From NCBI RefSeq assembly GCF_040548735.1, contig NZ_JBEPSD010000002.1, positions 124,001-188,000 on the forward strand: a stretch of 64,000 nucleotides of DNA, read 5' to 3'. This DNA is from Rhodanobacter soli. Lineage in GTDB: Bacteria > Pseudomonadota > Gammaproteobacteria > Xanthomonadales > Rhodanobacteraceae. A program made the translations under genes and the position numbers. The notes under the pieces were generated by a model. It was given only the letters and a program-made list of their open reading frames with translations, did no database searches and had not been told where the DNA came from. Numbering within the stretch: the stretch's first letter is position 1; every line of letters begins with the position of its first letter. Of this stretch, positions 46,094 through 55,876 are shown piece by piece.

Positions 46094-46486
46094 ATGCACC
46101 TGAACATGCTCAAGGCCAAGATCCACCGCGCCACGGTGACCCACGCCGAGCTGCATTACGAGGGCTCGATCGCGATCGACGGTCTGTTGCTGGATGCCTC
46201 GGGCATCCGCGAGTACGAGCAGATCCACGCCTGGAACGTCAACAGCGGCCAGCGCTTCGTCACCTACGCGCTGCGCGCCGAGGAAGGCTCGGGCATCATC
46301 TCGGTCAACGGCAGCGCTGCACGCAGCGCGCAAGCGGGCGATGTCGTCATCATCGCGGCCTTCGTGCAGTTGAGCGAGGCGGAACTGGAGCAGTACCAGC
46401 CCACCTGCGTCTACATCGCGCCGGGTCCGGGCAACCGCATCAGCCACACCAACCGCTCCATCCCCAAGCAGATGGCCGCGGCCTGA
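46094..46486 (+). CDS. panD: Aspartate 1-decarboxylase proenzyme
   Basis: The 130-residue proenzyme makes beta-alanine from aspartate. Self-cleavage occurs between G24 and S25 (HYEGSIAID), leaving a pyruvoyl group; K9, Y58 and the N72 region are in place. It completes the pantothenate set downstream of panC. ATG 46094 was chosen because the cleavage site then falls at the family position. It converges on queG with 4 bases between stops. In E. coli a separate PanZ factor speeds maturation; none is seen here. Confidence 0.96.
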   Translation: MHLNMLKAKIHRATVTHAELHYEGSIAIDGLLLDASGIREYEQIHAWNVNSGQRFVTYALRAEEGSGIISVNGSAARSAQAGDVVIIAAFVQLSEAELEQYQPTCVYIAPGPGNRISHTNRSIPKQMAAA

Positions 46487-46490
46487 GTCC

Positions 46491-47564
46491 TCAGCCCTGC
46501 TGCTTCGCCAGCGCCCACGCCACGTGCTCGCGCACGACCGCCGACGGGTGATCGGCGCGGGCGTTGAGCGCCTCGATCGCTGCCGCTGACTTCGGCGCAT
46601 TGCCTAGCGCCACCGCGATGTTGCGCAGCCAGCCCTCGTAGCCGGCACGGCGGATCGCCATGCCTTCGGTGCGCTTGAGGAACTCGTCCTCGCTCCACGC
46701 GAACAGCTCGACCAGCTTCGCACCGTCGAGGCTGTGCCGCGGCGCGAAATCCGGCTCGGCAGTGGCCTGCGCGAACTTGTTCCACGGGCACACCAGCTGG
46801 CAGTCGTCGCAGCCGAAGATGCGGTTGCCCATCGGCGTGCGCAGTTCTTCCGGGATGCTGCCTTTCAGCTCGATCGTGAGGTACGAGATGCAGCGCTTCG
46901 CGTCGAGCCGATACGGCCCCAGGATCGCCTGGGTCGGGCACACCTCGATGCAGCGCGCGCAACTGCCGCAGTGCGCGCTGGCCGGTGCGTCGACCGGCAG
47001 CGGCAGGTCGGTGTACAGCTCGCCGAGGAAGAAGTACGAGCCGGCGTGGCGGTTGATCAAGACCGTGTGCTTGCCGATCCAGCCCAGCCCCGCGTTGCGC
47101 GCCAGCGCCTTCTCCAGCACCGGCGCGGAGTCCACGTAGGCGCGATAGCCGAAATCGCCGACCACGCCGTGGATGCGCTCGGCCAGCTTCTGCAAACGGT
47201 TGCGCATCAGCTTGTGGTAGTCGCGCCCCAGCGCATAACGCGACACGTAGCCGGCTTCGGTGTCGCCCAGCACGTCCCAGGCGTTCGCGGTGCCGGGCGG
47301 AATGTAGTCCATGCGCACCGAGATCACCCGTTGCGTGCCCGGCTCCAGTTCGGCCGGGCGGGTGCGTTTGGTGCCATGCCGGGCCATGTACTCCATCTCG
47401 CCGTGATGGCCGTCGGCAAGCCAGCGCTGCAGGTGCTGCTCGTCTTCGCCCAGGTCGGTGCCGCTGATGCCGGCGTCGGCGAAGCCCAGTTCGATCGCCC
47501 AGCGCTTGATGTCGCGCGCGAGCACGGTGTAATCGGGTGAACCGGACGGGGTGATGCTGGACAT
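46491..47564 (-). CDS. queG: Epoxyqueuosine reductase
   Basis: The 357-residue enzyme makes queuosine in tRNA from epoxyqueuosine using cobalamin and two [4Fe-4S] clusters. The cysteines are in HCGSCARCIEVCPTQAI and in GCDDCQLVCPWNKFAQ, with a further C in KRCISYL; DSAPVLEKALARNAGLGWIGKH lies before them and the C-terminal HEAT-like end follows. It diverges from nnr with a 39-base gap. The order queG-nnr-tsaE-amidase-mutL is like E. coli. Confidence 0.96.
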   Translation of the reverse strand: MSSITPSGSPDYTVLARDIKRWAIELGFADAGISGTDLGEDEQHLQRWLADGHHGEMEYMARHGTKRTRPAELEPGTQRVISVRMDYIPPGTANAWDVLGDTEAGYVSRYALGRDYHKLMRNRLQKLAERIHGVVGDFGYRAYVDSAPVLEKALARNAGLGWIGKHTVLINRHAGSYFFLGELYTDLPLPVDAPASAHCGSCARCIEVCPTQAILGPYRLDAKRCISYLTIELKGSIPEELRTPMGNRIFGCDDCQLVCPWNKFAQATAEPDFAPRHSLDGAKLVELFAWSEDEFLKRTEGMAIRRAGYEGWLRNIAVALGNAPKSAAAIEALNARADHPSAVVREHVAWALAKQQG

Positions 47565-47603
47565 CCGCCTATTGTAGATGCGGCCCATGCCTATAATCCG
47601 CGC

Positions 47604-49103
47604 ATGCCTGCCCACCCGTACAGCCGCAATCTGCATACCGTCGAACAGTTGCGCGTGATGGAGCGCGCGGCGCTGTCGGCGCTGGGCATTTCCGGCCCCG
47701 AACTGATGCGTCGCGCGGCCAGTGCCGCACTGAACAGCTTGCGCCGGCACTGGCCGCAACTGCAGCAGGTCTGCATTCACTGCGGCCCCGGCAACAACGG
47801 CGGCGACGGTTTCCTGCTCGGCGTGCTGGCACGCGAGGCAGGCCTGCAGGTCGAGTTGGTGGCGCTGACGGCGGCCTCGCACGGCGACGCCGCGGCGGCA
47901 CGCGTGGCGTGGGAAGCAGGCGGTGGCCGGGTGCGCTTGTGGGACGCGCAAGCGACGCTGCCCGAAGCCGAGTTGCACGTCGATGCGTTGTACGGCATCG
48001 GTCTCAACCGCGCGCCCGAGCCGGTGCCGGCCCGGCTGATCGGAGCGATCAACCGCAGCGGCCGGCCGGTGCTGGCGCTGGACGTGCCCAGCGGTCTGGA
48101 TACCGACACCGGCCACTGTCCCGGCACGGCGATCCGCGCGGATGTCACGGTGACCTTCATCGCCGGCAAGCGCGGATTGCACACCGGACGTGCTGTCGAT
48201 CAGGTTGGCGTGCTCGAACTGGCGACCCTGGGCGTGCCGGACGGCGTCTATGTCGACACGCTGCCCGACGCGCGCTTGCTGGTTGCCGAGGCGTTGCCGC
48301 CGCGCGCGCGCTACGCGAACAAGGGCAACTACGGCCACGTGCTGGTGATCGGCGGCGAGCAGGGCATGGCCGGCGCGGCGCGCCTGGCCGGCGAGTCGGC
48401 GCTGCGTGCCGGCGCCGGCCTGGTCAGCGTGGCGACGCGCGCCGGACACGTGTACGCACTGAACACCGCGCGGCCGGAACTGATGGCGCATGGCGTCGAC
48501 GGGCCGCAGGCGCTGGCGCCGCTGCTGGAGCGGGCCAGCGTTCTGGCGCTGGGGCCGGGCCTGGGCCAAGCCGCCTGGGGCCATGCGTTGTGGCTGACCG
48601 CACTGGACGCGGACAAACCGCTGGTGCTCGATGCCGACGGCCTGAACCTGCTGGCAGTTGAGCCACGCCGGTTTGGGGCACCGACCGTGCTGACACCGCA
48701 CCCGGGCGAGGCGGCGCGGCTGCTCGGGGTGGCCACCGCCGCTGTCGAGGAGAATCGTTTCGCCGCGGTGCGCGAACTGGCCCGGCGTTACGCCGCGGTC
48801 GTCGTGCTGAAGGGCGCCGGCAGCCTTATCGCCGATCCGGATGGACGTCTGGACGTCTGTCCGTGGGGCAATCCCGGGATGGCGACCGGCGGCATGGGCG
48901 ACTTGCTCACCGGCATCGTGGCGGCCTTGCTGGCGCAGGGTTGCAGCGCATGGCAGGCCGCCTGCCTCGGCGTCGGATTGCATGCGCGGGCAGGTGATCG
49001 CGCCGCCCAGCAGGGCGAGCGCGGGTTGCTGGCCAGCGACCTGCTGGCTCCCTTGCGGGCGCTGGGCAACGGCATGACGGGTTACGAATGTGAACATGAC
49101 TGA
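47604..49103 (+). CDS. nnr: Bifunctional NAD(P)HX epimerase/dehydratase
   Basis: The 499-residue protein joins an N-terminal YjeF epimerase (CGPGNNGGDGFLLG, ALDVPSGLDTDTG) and a C-terminal ADP-dependent dehydratase (YGHVLVIGGEQGMAGAARLAG, NPGMATGGMGDLLTGI). It repairs hydrated NAD(P)H. It overlaps the tsaE gene by 8 bases and begins an operon that continues to mutL. Confidence 0.96.
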   Translation: MPAHPYSRNLHTVEQLRVMERAALSALGISGPELMRRAASAALNSLRRHWPQLQQVCIHCGPGNNGGDGFLLGVLAREAGLQVELVALTAASHGDAAAARVAWEAGGGRVRLWDAQATLPEAELHVDALYGIGLNRAPEPVPARLIGAINRSGRPVLALDVPSGLDTDTGHCPGTAIRADVTVTFIAGKRGLHTGRAVDQVGVLELATLGVPDGVYVDTLPDARLLVAEALPPRARYANKGNYGHVLVIGGEQGMAGAARLAGESALRAGAGLVSVATRAGHVYALNTARPELMAHGVDGPQALAPLLERASVLALGPGLGQAAWGHALWLTALDADKPLVLDADGLNLLAVEPRRFGAPTVLTPHPGEAARLLGVATAAVEENRFAAVRELARRYAAVVVLKGAGSLIADPDGRLDVCPWGNPGMATGGMGDLLTGIVAALLAQGCSAWQAACLGVGLHARAGDRAAQQGERGLLASDLLAPLRALGNGMTGYECEHD

Positions 49104-49575
49104 GCCGGCCGATATCGATCTGGCGTGGGCGCTGCCCGACGAAGCCGCCACCGCGGCGCTGGCTGCGCGCGTGGCCCGCGCCTTGGACGACGGCCTGGTG
49201 CTGTACCTGCATGGCCCGCTGGGCGCCGGCAAGACCAGTTTCGCGCGCGCCCTGCTGACCGCGCTGGGCGTGGGCGAGCGGGTCAAGAGCCCCACCTACA
49301 GCCTGGTCGAGGGCTATATGGCGCGGGACCGGCCGGCCTGGCATCTGGACCTCTACCGGATCGCCGATCCCGGCGAACTGGAGTGGCTGGGCCTGGACGC
49401 GCTGGCCGATCCGGCGGCGCTGGTGCTGGTGGAGTGGCCCGAGCGCGGCGCCGGCGCGCTGCCGGCAGCGGATATCGAACTGCAGCTGGACTATGCCGGC
49501 CAAGGCCGCCGGGCGTCGCTGCATGCGTTCACCGCACGGGGTGAGCGGCTGCAGGCACGGCTGGCTAAGTACTGA
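49096..49575 (+). CDS. tsaE: tRNA t6A synthesis ATPase TsaE
   Basis: The 159-residue P-loop ATPase has Walker A GPLGAGKT (residues 40-47), the family motif KSPTYSLVEGY and the late VEWPERG. It works with TsaB, TsaC and TsaD to make threonylcarbamoyladenosine in tRNAs. ATG 49096 was chosen; GTG 49090 is two codons earlier. It overlaps nnr by 8 bases. Confidence 0.95.
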   Translation: MTEPADIDLAWALPDEAATAALAARVARALDDGLVLYLHGPLGAGKTSFARALLTALGVGERVKSPTYSLVEGYMARDRPAWHLDLYRIADPGELEWLGLDALADPAALVLVEWPERGAGALPAADIELQLDYAGQGRRASLHAFTARGERLQARLAKY

Positions 49576-49729
49576 CTCTTCTTGAAAAAATACGATCCGG
49601 TGATTCTGGCAAGGATCTGTTCGGAATGTGCGACTTGCGGTCCATAACTTGACGCAGCCTGATGAATGGTGCGCAGGTTATGGATATTCAAAGGAAAAAC
49701 TCTTGCATTCCGCACATCGCTGCGTTTCA

Positions 49730-51211
49730 ATGCGGCTCATGAGGGGTTACCTGAACAACTGGGGTGGGTGGGTTGTCGTCGCGATTCTGGCGGCGATGCC
49801 GCTGTGTGCGGCACAGGCGGCGGAATTGAAGGGCGCGCGGGTCTGGGCCGGCCCCGAATACACCCGCGTGGTGCTCGACGCCTCCGGCCCGCTGCGCTAC
49901 ACGATCAGCCAGAAGGATGGTCAGGTCGTGGTCGACTTGCCGGGTAGCCGCACGACCAGCAGTTTTTCCAGTCCATCCGCGCAAGGCCTGTACCGCGGCA
50001 TGAGCCACGCCCGGATCGGCGACGGCATGCAGCTGACCGCGAAGGTCGCTCCGGCCAGCCGCCTGAAAAGTTTCGTGCTGAAGCCGGCCAGCGGCACGGA
50101 CTACCGGCTGGTGCTGGACCTGTATCCCGCCAGCGCCAGCATCGCTACGGCCGCGCCGGCCGAGGCCGCACCTGCGCCTGTCGTCCAGGCACCCGCGGCG
50201 GTTCCGTCGTACAGCAACCCCACGCACAGCCGCCGGGTGGCAGCCGAGCAGGCGGCGGCGATGCTCAACGGCCAGCGCCAGGTGGTGGTGGCGATCGACG
50301 CCGGCCACGGCGGCAAGGACCAAGGTGCGCACGGCCCCGGCGGCACCCTGGAAAAGAACGTCACGCTGGCGGTGGCCCGCGATCTGGCGGCGCAGATCAA
50401 TCGCCAGCCCGGCATGAAGGCGGTACTGACCCGCGACAGCGATTTCTACATCCCGCTGAAGCAGCGTTACCAGATTGCCCGCGAGCACAACGCCGACCTG
50501 TTCGTCTCGATCCACGCCGATGCCTTCACCAGCGACGACGCCCGCGGCTCGTCGGTGTGGGTGCTGTCGCCGCGCGGCAAGACCAGCGAGGCCGCGCGCT
50601 GGCTGGCCGATCGTGAAAACCGCGCCGACCTGATCGGTGGGACCACGCTCGACGACAAGGACGACAGCCTGGCCAAGGTCCTGCTGGACCTGCAGCAGGG
50701 CTGGGCGATGCAGGCCAGCGATGTGGTCGCCGGCAACGTGCTCAAGGCGCTGGCCCAGCTGGGTCCGACCCATCGCGGCTACGTCGAGCGCGCGAACTTC
50801 GTGGTGCTGCGTTCGCCGGACGTGCCGTCGATCCTGGTCGAGACCGCATTCATCAGCAATCCGGCCGAAGAGCGCAGGCTGCGCGATCCCGCGCACCAGA
50901 AGAAGCTCGCCGAAGCGGTGATGGGCGGCGTGCGCAATTATTTCGAATCCACGCCGCCGCCCGGTACCTGGTTTGCCGCCGAGGCTGCGCGTCGCAACGG
51001 CGTCCAGCTGGCATCCAGTTCGGATTCCGGCGCCGGCAAGGCGGTCGCTACGGGGACACCTGCGCGCGACGTGCACAAGGTCGGCCGTGGCGAAAGCCTG
51101 AGCAGCATCGCGCGGCAGTACGGCGTGAGCGTCGGTGCACTGAAGAACGCGAACCAGATCAACAGCAACACGGTCCGTGCCGGTACGACGCTGACCATCC
51201 CAGCCGGTTGA
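49730..51211 (+). CDS. N-acetylmuramoyl-L-alanine amidase with AMIN and LysM domains
   Basis: The 493-residue protein has an export signal (MRGYLNNWGGWVVVAILAAMPLCAAQAAE), an AMIN domain at about 35-130, an Ala/Pro linker, the zinc amidase_3 domain (VVVAIDAGHGGKDQGAHG; FVSIHADAF; LVETAFISNPAEERRL) and a C-terminal LysM (HKVGRGESLSSIARQYGVSV). It cuts peptidoglycan stem peptides at the septum, AmiB/AmiC-like. ATG 49730 gives a short N-region before the hydrophobic segment. LysM at the end is like E. coli AmiB. It lies 154 bases after tsaE and before mutL. Confidence 0.92.
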   Translation: MRLMRGYLNNWGGWVVVAILAAMPLCAAQAAELKGARVWAGPEYTRVVLDASGPLRYTISQKDGQVVVDLPGSRTTSSFSSPSAQGLYRGMSHARIGDGMQLTAKVAPASRLKSFVLKPASGTDYRLVLDLYPASASIATAAPAEAAPAPVVQAPAAVPSYSNPTHSRRVAAEQAAAMLNGQRQVVVAIDAGHGGKDQGAHGPGGTLEKNVTLAVARDLAAQINRQPGMKAVLTRDSDFYIPLKQRYQIAREHNADLFVSIHADAFTSDDARGSSVWVLSPRGKTSEAARWLADRENRADLIGGTTLDDKDDSLAKVLLDLQQGWAMQASDVVAGNVLKALAQLGPTHRGYVERANFVVLRSPDVPSILVETAFISNPAEERRLRDPAHQKKLAEAVMGGVRNYFESTPPPGTWFAAEAARRNGVQLASSSDSGAGKAVATGTPARDVHKVGRGESLSSIARQYGVSVGALKNANQINSNTVRAGTTLTIPAG

Positions 51212-51267
51212 CCCTGGCTGGTTCGCGCGCCGACGGCTTCGCGCGCGTTCGCTGCTAAAGTTCGCGG

Positions 51268-53067
51268 ATGACCGTCATCCGCCTGCTTCCCCCCGAACTC
51301 ATCAACCAGATCGCTGCCGGCGAAGTCATCGAGCGCCCGTCCTCGGTGGTCAAGGAACTGGTCGAAAACAGCCTCGATGCGGGCGCCACGCGCATCGAAG
51401 TGGATATCGAGGCCGGCGGCGCGCGCCTTATCCGCGTGCGCGACGACGGCGGCGGCATCCATGTCGACGAGCTGCCGTTGGCGGTGGCCTCGCACGCCAC
51501 CAGCAAGATCGGCAGTTTCGACGACCTGGAGCACGTCGCCAGCATGGGCTTCCGCGGCGAGGCGCTGGCGTCGGTATCGTCGGTGGCGCGCTTTGCCCTG
51601 ACCTCGCGCGTGCGTGACCAGGACGCCGCGTTCCGCATCGAGGTCGACGGCGGCAAACTGCAGGCGGCGCGTCCGGCGCAGCATCCGCAGGGCACCAGCG
51701 TCGAGGTGCGCGACCTGTTCTACAACGTGCCGGCGCGCAAGAAGTTCATGCGCGCCGAGCGCACCGAATTCGCGCACATCGACGACCTGCTGAAATCGCT
51801 GGCGCTGGCGCGCGGCTCGGTCGAGTTCCGACTCAGCCACAACGGCAAGCCGGTGCGCATCTGGAAGGCCGCACGCGACGAGCAGGCGCAGTTGCAGCGG
51901 GTGGCGGAAGTACTTGGCGACGAGTTTCCGGCGCAGAGCCTGCGCGTCGACCACACCGCGGCCGGCCTGCACCTGTCCGGCTGGGTCGGCCTGCCGACCG
52001 CATCGCGCGCGCAGGCCGATTCGCAGTATTTCTACGTCAACGGGCGGCTGGTGCGCGACCGCATCGTCGCCCACGCGGTGCGTCAGGCGTATGCCGACGT
52101 GCTGTTCCACGGCCGCCACGCCGTATTCGTGCTGTACCTGGAACTCGATCCGGCAGGCGTCGACGTGAACGTGCATCCGGCCAAGCATGAAGTGCGTTTC
52201 CGCGAACAGCGGCTGGTGCATGACTTCCTGTTCCGCACCTTGCACGAGGCGCTGGCGCAGACGCGCGCGGGACTGGGCACACTGCCGGCGACCGAGCCGA
52301 TGCCGGTGGCCAGTTACGCGTATGCGTCGCCTGCTCCGGTGGCCTGGCCCAGTCCGTCCAGCCAGAGCCGGCTGAGCCTGGGCACGCGCGAGGAACCGCT
52401 GGCCGATTACGCCGCCTTGCTCGGTGCCTCGCCATCCATCGCCAGTGCACCCGCGCCGGTGCGGGAAGCGGCGGAAGGCGAGGCACCGCCGCTCGGTTTC
52501 GCGATCGCCCAGCTGAAGAACATCTTCGTGCTGGCCGAGAATGCGCACGGCATGGTGCTGGTCGACATGCACGCGGCGCACGAGCGGATCACCTATGAAA
52601 AGCTGAAGTCCGGCCGCGTCACCAGCAACCTGCGCTCGCAGGTGCTGCTGGTACCGCTTTCCGTCGCGGTCAGCGCGAAGGAAGCCGCCGCCGCCGAGGA
52701 ACATGCCGAGGCGTTGGCCGAATGGGGGCTGGAGCTGTCGCGCAGCGGCCCGGCGACGATCGTGGTACGGCGCATTCCCGCGCTGCTGGAAGGCGCCGAC
52801 GTGGGCCAGCTCAGCCGTGACGTGTTGTCCGAACTGGCCCAGCACGGCAGCTCGCGTCGCCTGCTGGAGCTGGAGAACGAACTGCTCTCGACGATGGCCT
52901 GCCACGGCTCGGTGCGTGCGGGCCGACGCCTGACGATTCCCGAGATGAATGCGTTGCTGCGCGAGATGGAGGCGACCGAACGCTCCGGACAGTGCAATCA
53001 TGGGCGTCCGACCTGGGTCCAGCTGAGCCTGGCCGAGCTCGACAAGTTGTTCATGCGCGGCCGTTGA
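51268..53067 (+). CDS. mutL: DNA mismatch repair protein MutL, endonuclease-type
   Basis: The 599-residue protein has the GHKL ATPase motifs ([43 protein letters not shown]) in the first ~330 residues, a Pro/Ala linker, and a C-terminal dimerisation domain. That domain carries [12 protein letters not shown], fitting the endonuclease motif DQHA-x2-E-x4-E with Met for Gln, and CNHGRP near the end, a second metal motif. So this MutL may nick DNA itself, unlike the MutH-dependent E. coli protein. It works with MutS at 9941. The neighbour after it is a DUF1684 pair, not miaA-hfq. Confidence 0.95.
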   Translation: MTVIRLLPPELINQIAAGEVIERPSSVVKELVENSLDAGATRIEVDIEAGGARLIRVRDDGGGIHVDELPLAVASHATSKIGSFDDLEHVASMGFRGEALASVSSVARFALTSRVRDQDAAFRIEVDGGKLQAARPAQHPQGTSVEVRDLFYNVPARKKFMRAERTEFAHIDDLLKSLALARGSVEFRLSHNGKPVRIWKAARDEQAQLQRVAEVLGDEFPAQSLRVDHTAAGLHLSGWVGLPTASRAQADSQYFYVNGRLVRDRIVAHAVRQAYADVLFHGRHAVFVLYLELDPAGVDVNVHPAKHEVRFREQRLVHDFLFRTLHEALAQTRAGLGTLPATEPMPVASYAYASPAPVAWPSPSSQSRLSLGTREEPLADYAALLGASPSIASAPAPVREAAEGEAPPLGFAIAQLKNIFVLAENAHGMVLVDMHAAHERITYEKLKSGRVTSNLRSQVLLVPLSVAVSAKEAAAAEEHAEALAEWGLELSRSGPATIVVRRIPALLEGADVGQLSRDVLSELAQHGSSRRLLELENELLSTMACHGSVRAGRRLTIPEMNALLREMEATERSGQCNHGRPTWVQLSLAELDKLFMRGR

Positions 53068-53101
53068 CGCGCCTTCAAGAAACGTTTCGCTGGAGATATT
53101 G

Positions 53102-54010
53102 ATGATACGTACCAGCCTGTTTGTTGCCGCCGCCATCCTGGGAGTCGCTACCGTGCAAGCCGCCGACATCGATAGTTACAAGCACAGCATCGAGCAGTGG
53201 CAGGCCGGCCGGGTCGAACGGCTGACCGCGCCGGACGGCTGGCTGAGCCTGATCGGGCTGGAATGGCTGAAGGACGGTACGAACCGTGTCGGCAGCGCGG
53301 CCGACAACGACATCGTGCTGAGCGCCGGCCCCGCGCATCTGGGCGTGGTCACGCTGGCCCAGGACGGCAGCATGCGCATCGTGCTGGACAAGGACAGCGG
53401 CGCCACGATCGACGGCAAGGCCGTGACGGAAGCCGCGCTGGTGGACGACCTGCACGCCGGCGCGGACGCGGCGCCGACCAAGGTGGCTTTCGGCAGCGCG
53501 AGCTTCTACGTGATCGACCGCGACGGCCGCAAGGGACTGCGGGTGAAGGACACGCAGGCGCCGACGCGCCAGCATTTCCTCGGCATCGACACGTTCCCGA
53601 TCGACCCGTCGTGGCGGATCGAGGCGACCTGGGTGCCGGCGCAGCCGGGCGAGACGCTGGAGATGGGTTCGGTGATCGGCACCATCGACAAGTACCCGGT
53701 GCCGGGCAAGCTGGAGTTCACCCGCGACGGCAAGCACTTCGAGATCCTGCCGGTGATCGAGGTGCCCGGCGACGCGCAGTACTTCATCGTGTTCGCCGAC
53801 CGCACCAGCGGCAAGGAGACCTACGGCGCCGCGCGTTTCCTGTACATCGACCCGCCGAAAGACGGCAAGGTCGTGCTGGACTTCAACAAGGCGTACAACC
53901 CGCCGTGCGCATTCACCCCGTTCGCCACCTGCCCGCTGGCGCCGCCGGAAAACCGGCTGGACCTGCGCGTCACTGCCGGCGAGAAGAACTACCGTGGCTC
54001 GAATCACTGA
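53102..54010 (+). CDS. DUF1684 exported protein, copy 1
   Basis: The 302-residue protein has an export signal ending ATVQA, then the DUF1684 core: GWLSLIGLEWLKDGTNRVGSA, FYVIDRDGRKGLRVKD, PIDPSWRIEATWVP, ADRTSGKETYGAARFLYIDPP and the paired-Cys NPPCAFTPFATCPLAPPENRL. The function of DUF1684 is not known to me. ATG 53102 follows GGAGATATTG. Its last 17 bases overlap the next gene, a paralogue. Exported location and conserved Cys pair suggest a periplasmic enzyme or binding protein. Confidence 0.83.
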   Translation: MIRTSLFVAAAILGVATVQAADIDSYKHSIEQWQAGRVERLTAPDGWLSLIGLEWLKDGTNRVGSAADNDIVLSAGPAHLGVVTLAQDGSMRIVLDKDSGATIDGKAVTEAALVDDLHAGADAAPTKVAFGSASFYVIDRDGRKGLRVKDTQAPTRQHFLGIDTFPIDPSWRIEATWVPAQPGETLEMGSVIGTIDKYPVPGKLEFTRDGKHFEILPVIEVPGDAQYFIVFADRTSGKETYGAARFLYIDPPKDGKVVLDFNKAYNPPCAFTPFATCPLAPPENRLDLRVTAGEKNYRGSNH

Positions 54011-54902
54011 GTGGTGCGCGGTCGCCGCGCTGATGTTGCTGCTTCCGTTTTCCACGCCGGCCGCGACACCGGAGCATTACGCCGCTGCGGTGGCCAGGGC
54101 GCGCATCGAGCGCGTCGAGCAGCTGAAGCAAGTGGACGGCTATCTGGCGCTCACCGCCTCGGGCTGGCTGCAACCCGGCGCGAACAGCGTGGGCAGCGCG
54201 GCAGACAATCGCTTCGAGGTTCCCGGCGCACCCGCGCACTTGGGCACGCTGCAGCTGGCGGCGGACGGACAGGTCAGCCTGCACCTGGCGGAAACCCGCG
54301 GGATCACGGTCGACCGCCAGCCAGCGGCAGCCGTCAACGTGTTGCGTACGCAAGGCCCTGACGGCAAGCAGCAGCCGACCCATGTGGGCTTCGGCAGCAG
54401 CTACCTGTACGTGATCGAGAACGGCACGCAGCGCGGCCTGCGGGCGAAGAACAATGCCGCGCCGTTGCGCACGCATTTCCCCGGCTTCGACTATTTCCCG
54501 ATCGACCCGTCATTTCGGATCGAGGCGGACTGGGTACCGTTCCCCGCGCCGCACATGCTGAAGATCGCCTACGTCACCGGTACCGTGAGCGATACGCCGA
54601 TCGCGGGCAAGGCGGTGTTCCGGCGCGACGGCCACACTTACGAGTTGTTGCCGATCGACGAGGACGGCCGGCTGTTCTTCGTGTTCAGCGACCGCACGGC
54701 CGGGAAGCTGACCTACGGCGGCGCGCGCTTCCTGTACGCCGCGGCGCCGAAGAACGGCAAGGTGCTGCTGGACTTCAACCTGGCCGAAAACCCGCCATGC
54801 GCGATCACCCCGCATGTGGTCTGCCCGCTGGCGCCGCCGGAAAATCGGTTGAAGCTGCCGGTGACCGCGGGCGAGATGAAGTTTCTTGGCGGTGGGCACT
54901 GA
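53994..54902 (+). CDS. DUF1684 exported protein, copy 2
   Basis: This 302-residue paralogue of the previous protein has the same layout: signal segment (EWCAVAALMLLLPFSTPAA), GYLALTASGWLQPGANSVGSA, LYVIENGTQRGLRAK, PIDPSFRIEADWVPF, SDRTAGKLTYGGARFLYAA, NPPCAITPHVVCPLAPPENRL. It starts at GTG 53994, 17 bases inside copy 1, so the two are translationally coupled. The copies have diverged clearly outside the core motifs, so the duplication is old. They may form a heteromer. Confidence 0.82.
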   Translation: MARITEWCAVAALMLLLPFSTPAATPEHYAAAVARARIERVEQLKQVDGYLALTASGWLQPGANSVGSAADNRFEVPGAPAHLGTLQLAADGQVSLHLAETRGITVDRQPAAAVNVLRTQGPDGKQQPTHVGFGSSYLYVIENGTQRGLRAKNNAAPLRTHFPGFDYFPIDPSFRIEADWVPFPAPHMLKIAYVTGTVSDTPIAGKAVFRRDGHTYELLPIDEDGRLFFVFSDRTAGKLTYGGARFLYAAAPKNGKVLLDFNLAENPPCAITPHVVCPLAPPENRLKLPVTAGEMKFLGGGH

Positions 54903-54926
54903 GCCGCCGCGACGCGATGGCTCGGC

Positions 54927-55709
54927 TCAACGCCCGGTGAACTGCGGCTTGCGTTTTTCCAGGAATGCCGTGGTGCCTTCGCGCATGTCCCCGGTGGAGA
55001 ACGCCAGCGCGAAACCCTGCGTCTCGAACTCCAGGCCCTGGTCGATCGCGGTCTCACCACCTTGCAGCACGGCGTCGAGGATGCCGGCGGCGGCCAACGG
55101 CGCAGCCGCGGCGAGCTGGTCGGCCAGCGTGTTCACGGCTTCGTCCAGCGCCTCGGGCGCGACCACGCGGGTGACGATGCCAAGCTCGTACGCACGCTGC
55201 GCGTTGATCGGCGCGCCGGTCAGGCACAGCTCCAGCGCCGCGCCGCGGCCGGCCAGGCGCAGCAGGCGCTGGGTGCCGCCGAAACCGGGGATCAGGCCGA
55301 GGTTGATTTCCGGCTGGCCGAACTTCGCCTTCTCGCTGGCCACGCGCAGGTGGCAGGCCATCGCCAGCTCCATGCCGCCGCCGAGCGCGAAACCCTGGAC
55401 GCGCGCGATCACCGGCTTGCCGAGCCGCTCGATCGACGTCATCAGGCGCTGGCCGGCGCGCGAGAAGCCCTGCGCCTGCACCGGCGTGTAGCCGTTCATT
55501 TCGGCGATGTCGGCGCCGGCGACGAACGCCTTCTCGCCGGCGCCGGTCAACACCACCACGCGCACGGCGTCGTCCTGCGCGGCCTGCGCAAACACCAGGC
55601 CCAGCTCGTTGAGGGTGTCGCGGTTCAACGCGTTGAGCTTGTCCGGGCGGTTGACCACGATCGTGCGCACTGCGCCGCGGTTGCTGATTTCCAGATTGCG
55701 ATAGGCCAT
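54927..55709 (-). CDS. Enoyl-CoA hydratase (crotonase family)
   Basis: The 260-residue protein is a crotonase: NRPDKLNALNRDTLNEL, the oxyanion region GEKAFVAGADIAEMNG, GFALGGGMELAMACHLRVAS and the catalytic Glu region FGQPEINLGLIPGFGGTQRL, with both Glu residues of hydratases (E119-like and E139-like) present. It hydrates enoyl-CoA in fatty-acid or amino-acid oxidation. ATG 55709 was chosen over an upstream frame with no ribosome site. It converges on the DUF1684 operon. Confidence 0.9.
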   Translation of the reverse strand: MAYRNLEISNRGAVRTIVVNRPDKLNALNRDTLNELGLVFAQAAQDDAVRVVVLTGAGEKAFVAGADIAEMNGYTPVQAQGFSRAGQRLMTSIERLGKPVIARVQGFALGGGMELAMACHLRVASEKAKFGQPEINLGLIPGFGGTQRLLRLAGRGAALELCLTGAPINAQRAYELGIVTRVVAPEALDEAVNTLADQLAAAAPLAAAGILDAVLQGGETAIDQGLEFETQGFALAFSTGDMREGTTAFLEKRKPQFTGR

Positions 55710-55876
55710 GAGCGATTCCCGGTGGATGCAGAACGGCAAATGGTAGCAGCGGGAACCTTTGCCGCCGCGGGGTTTCTCAAGCCACGAGCGCCAGCGCTGC
55801 ACGAATCGCGCGAACCGCTTAGGATGAACCGTCAGGATCGATTGTCGCGATAGGGAAAGGCCCGGTGGAGAAAGGC

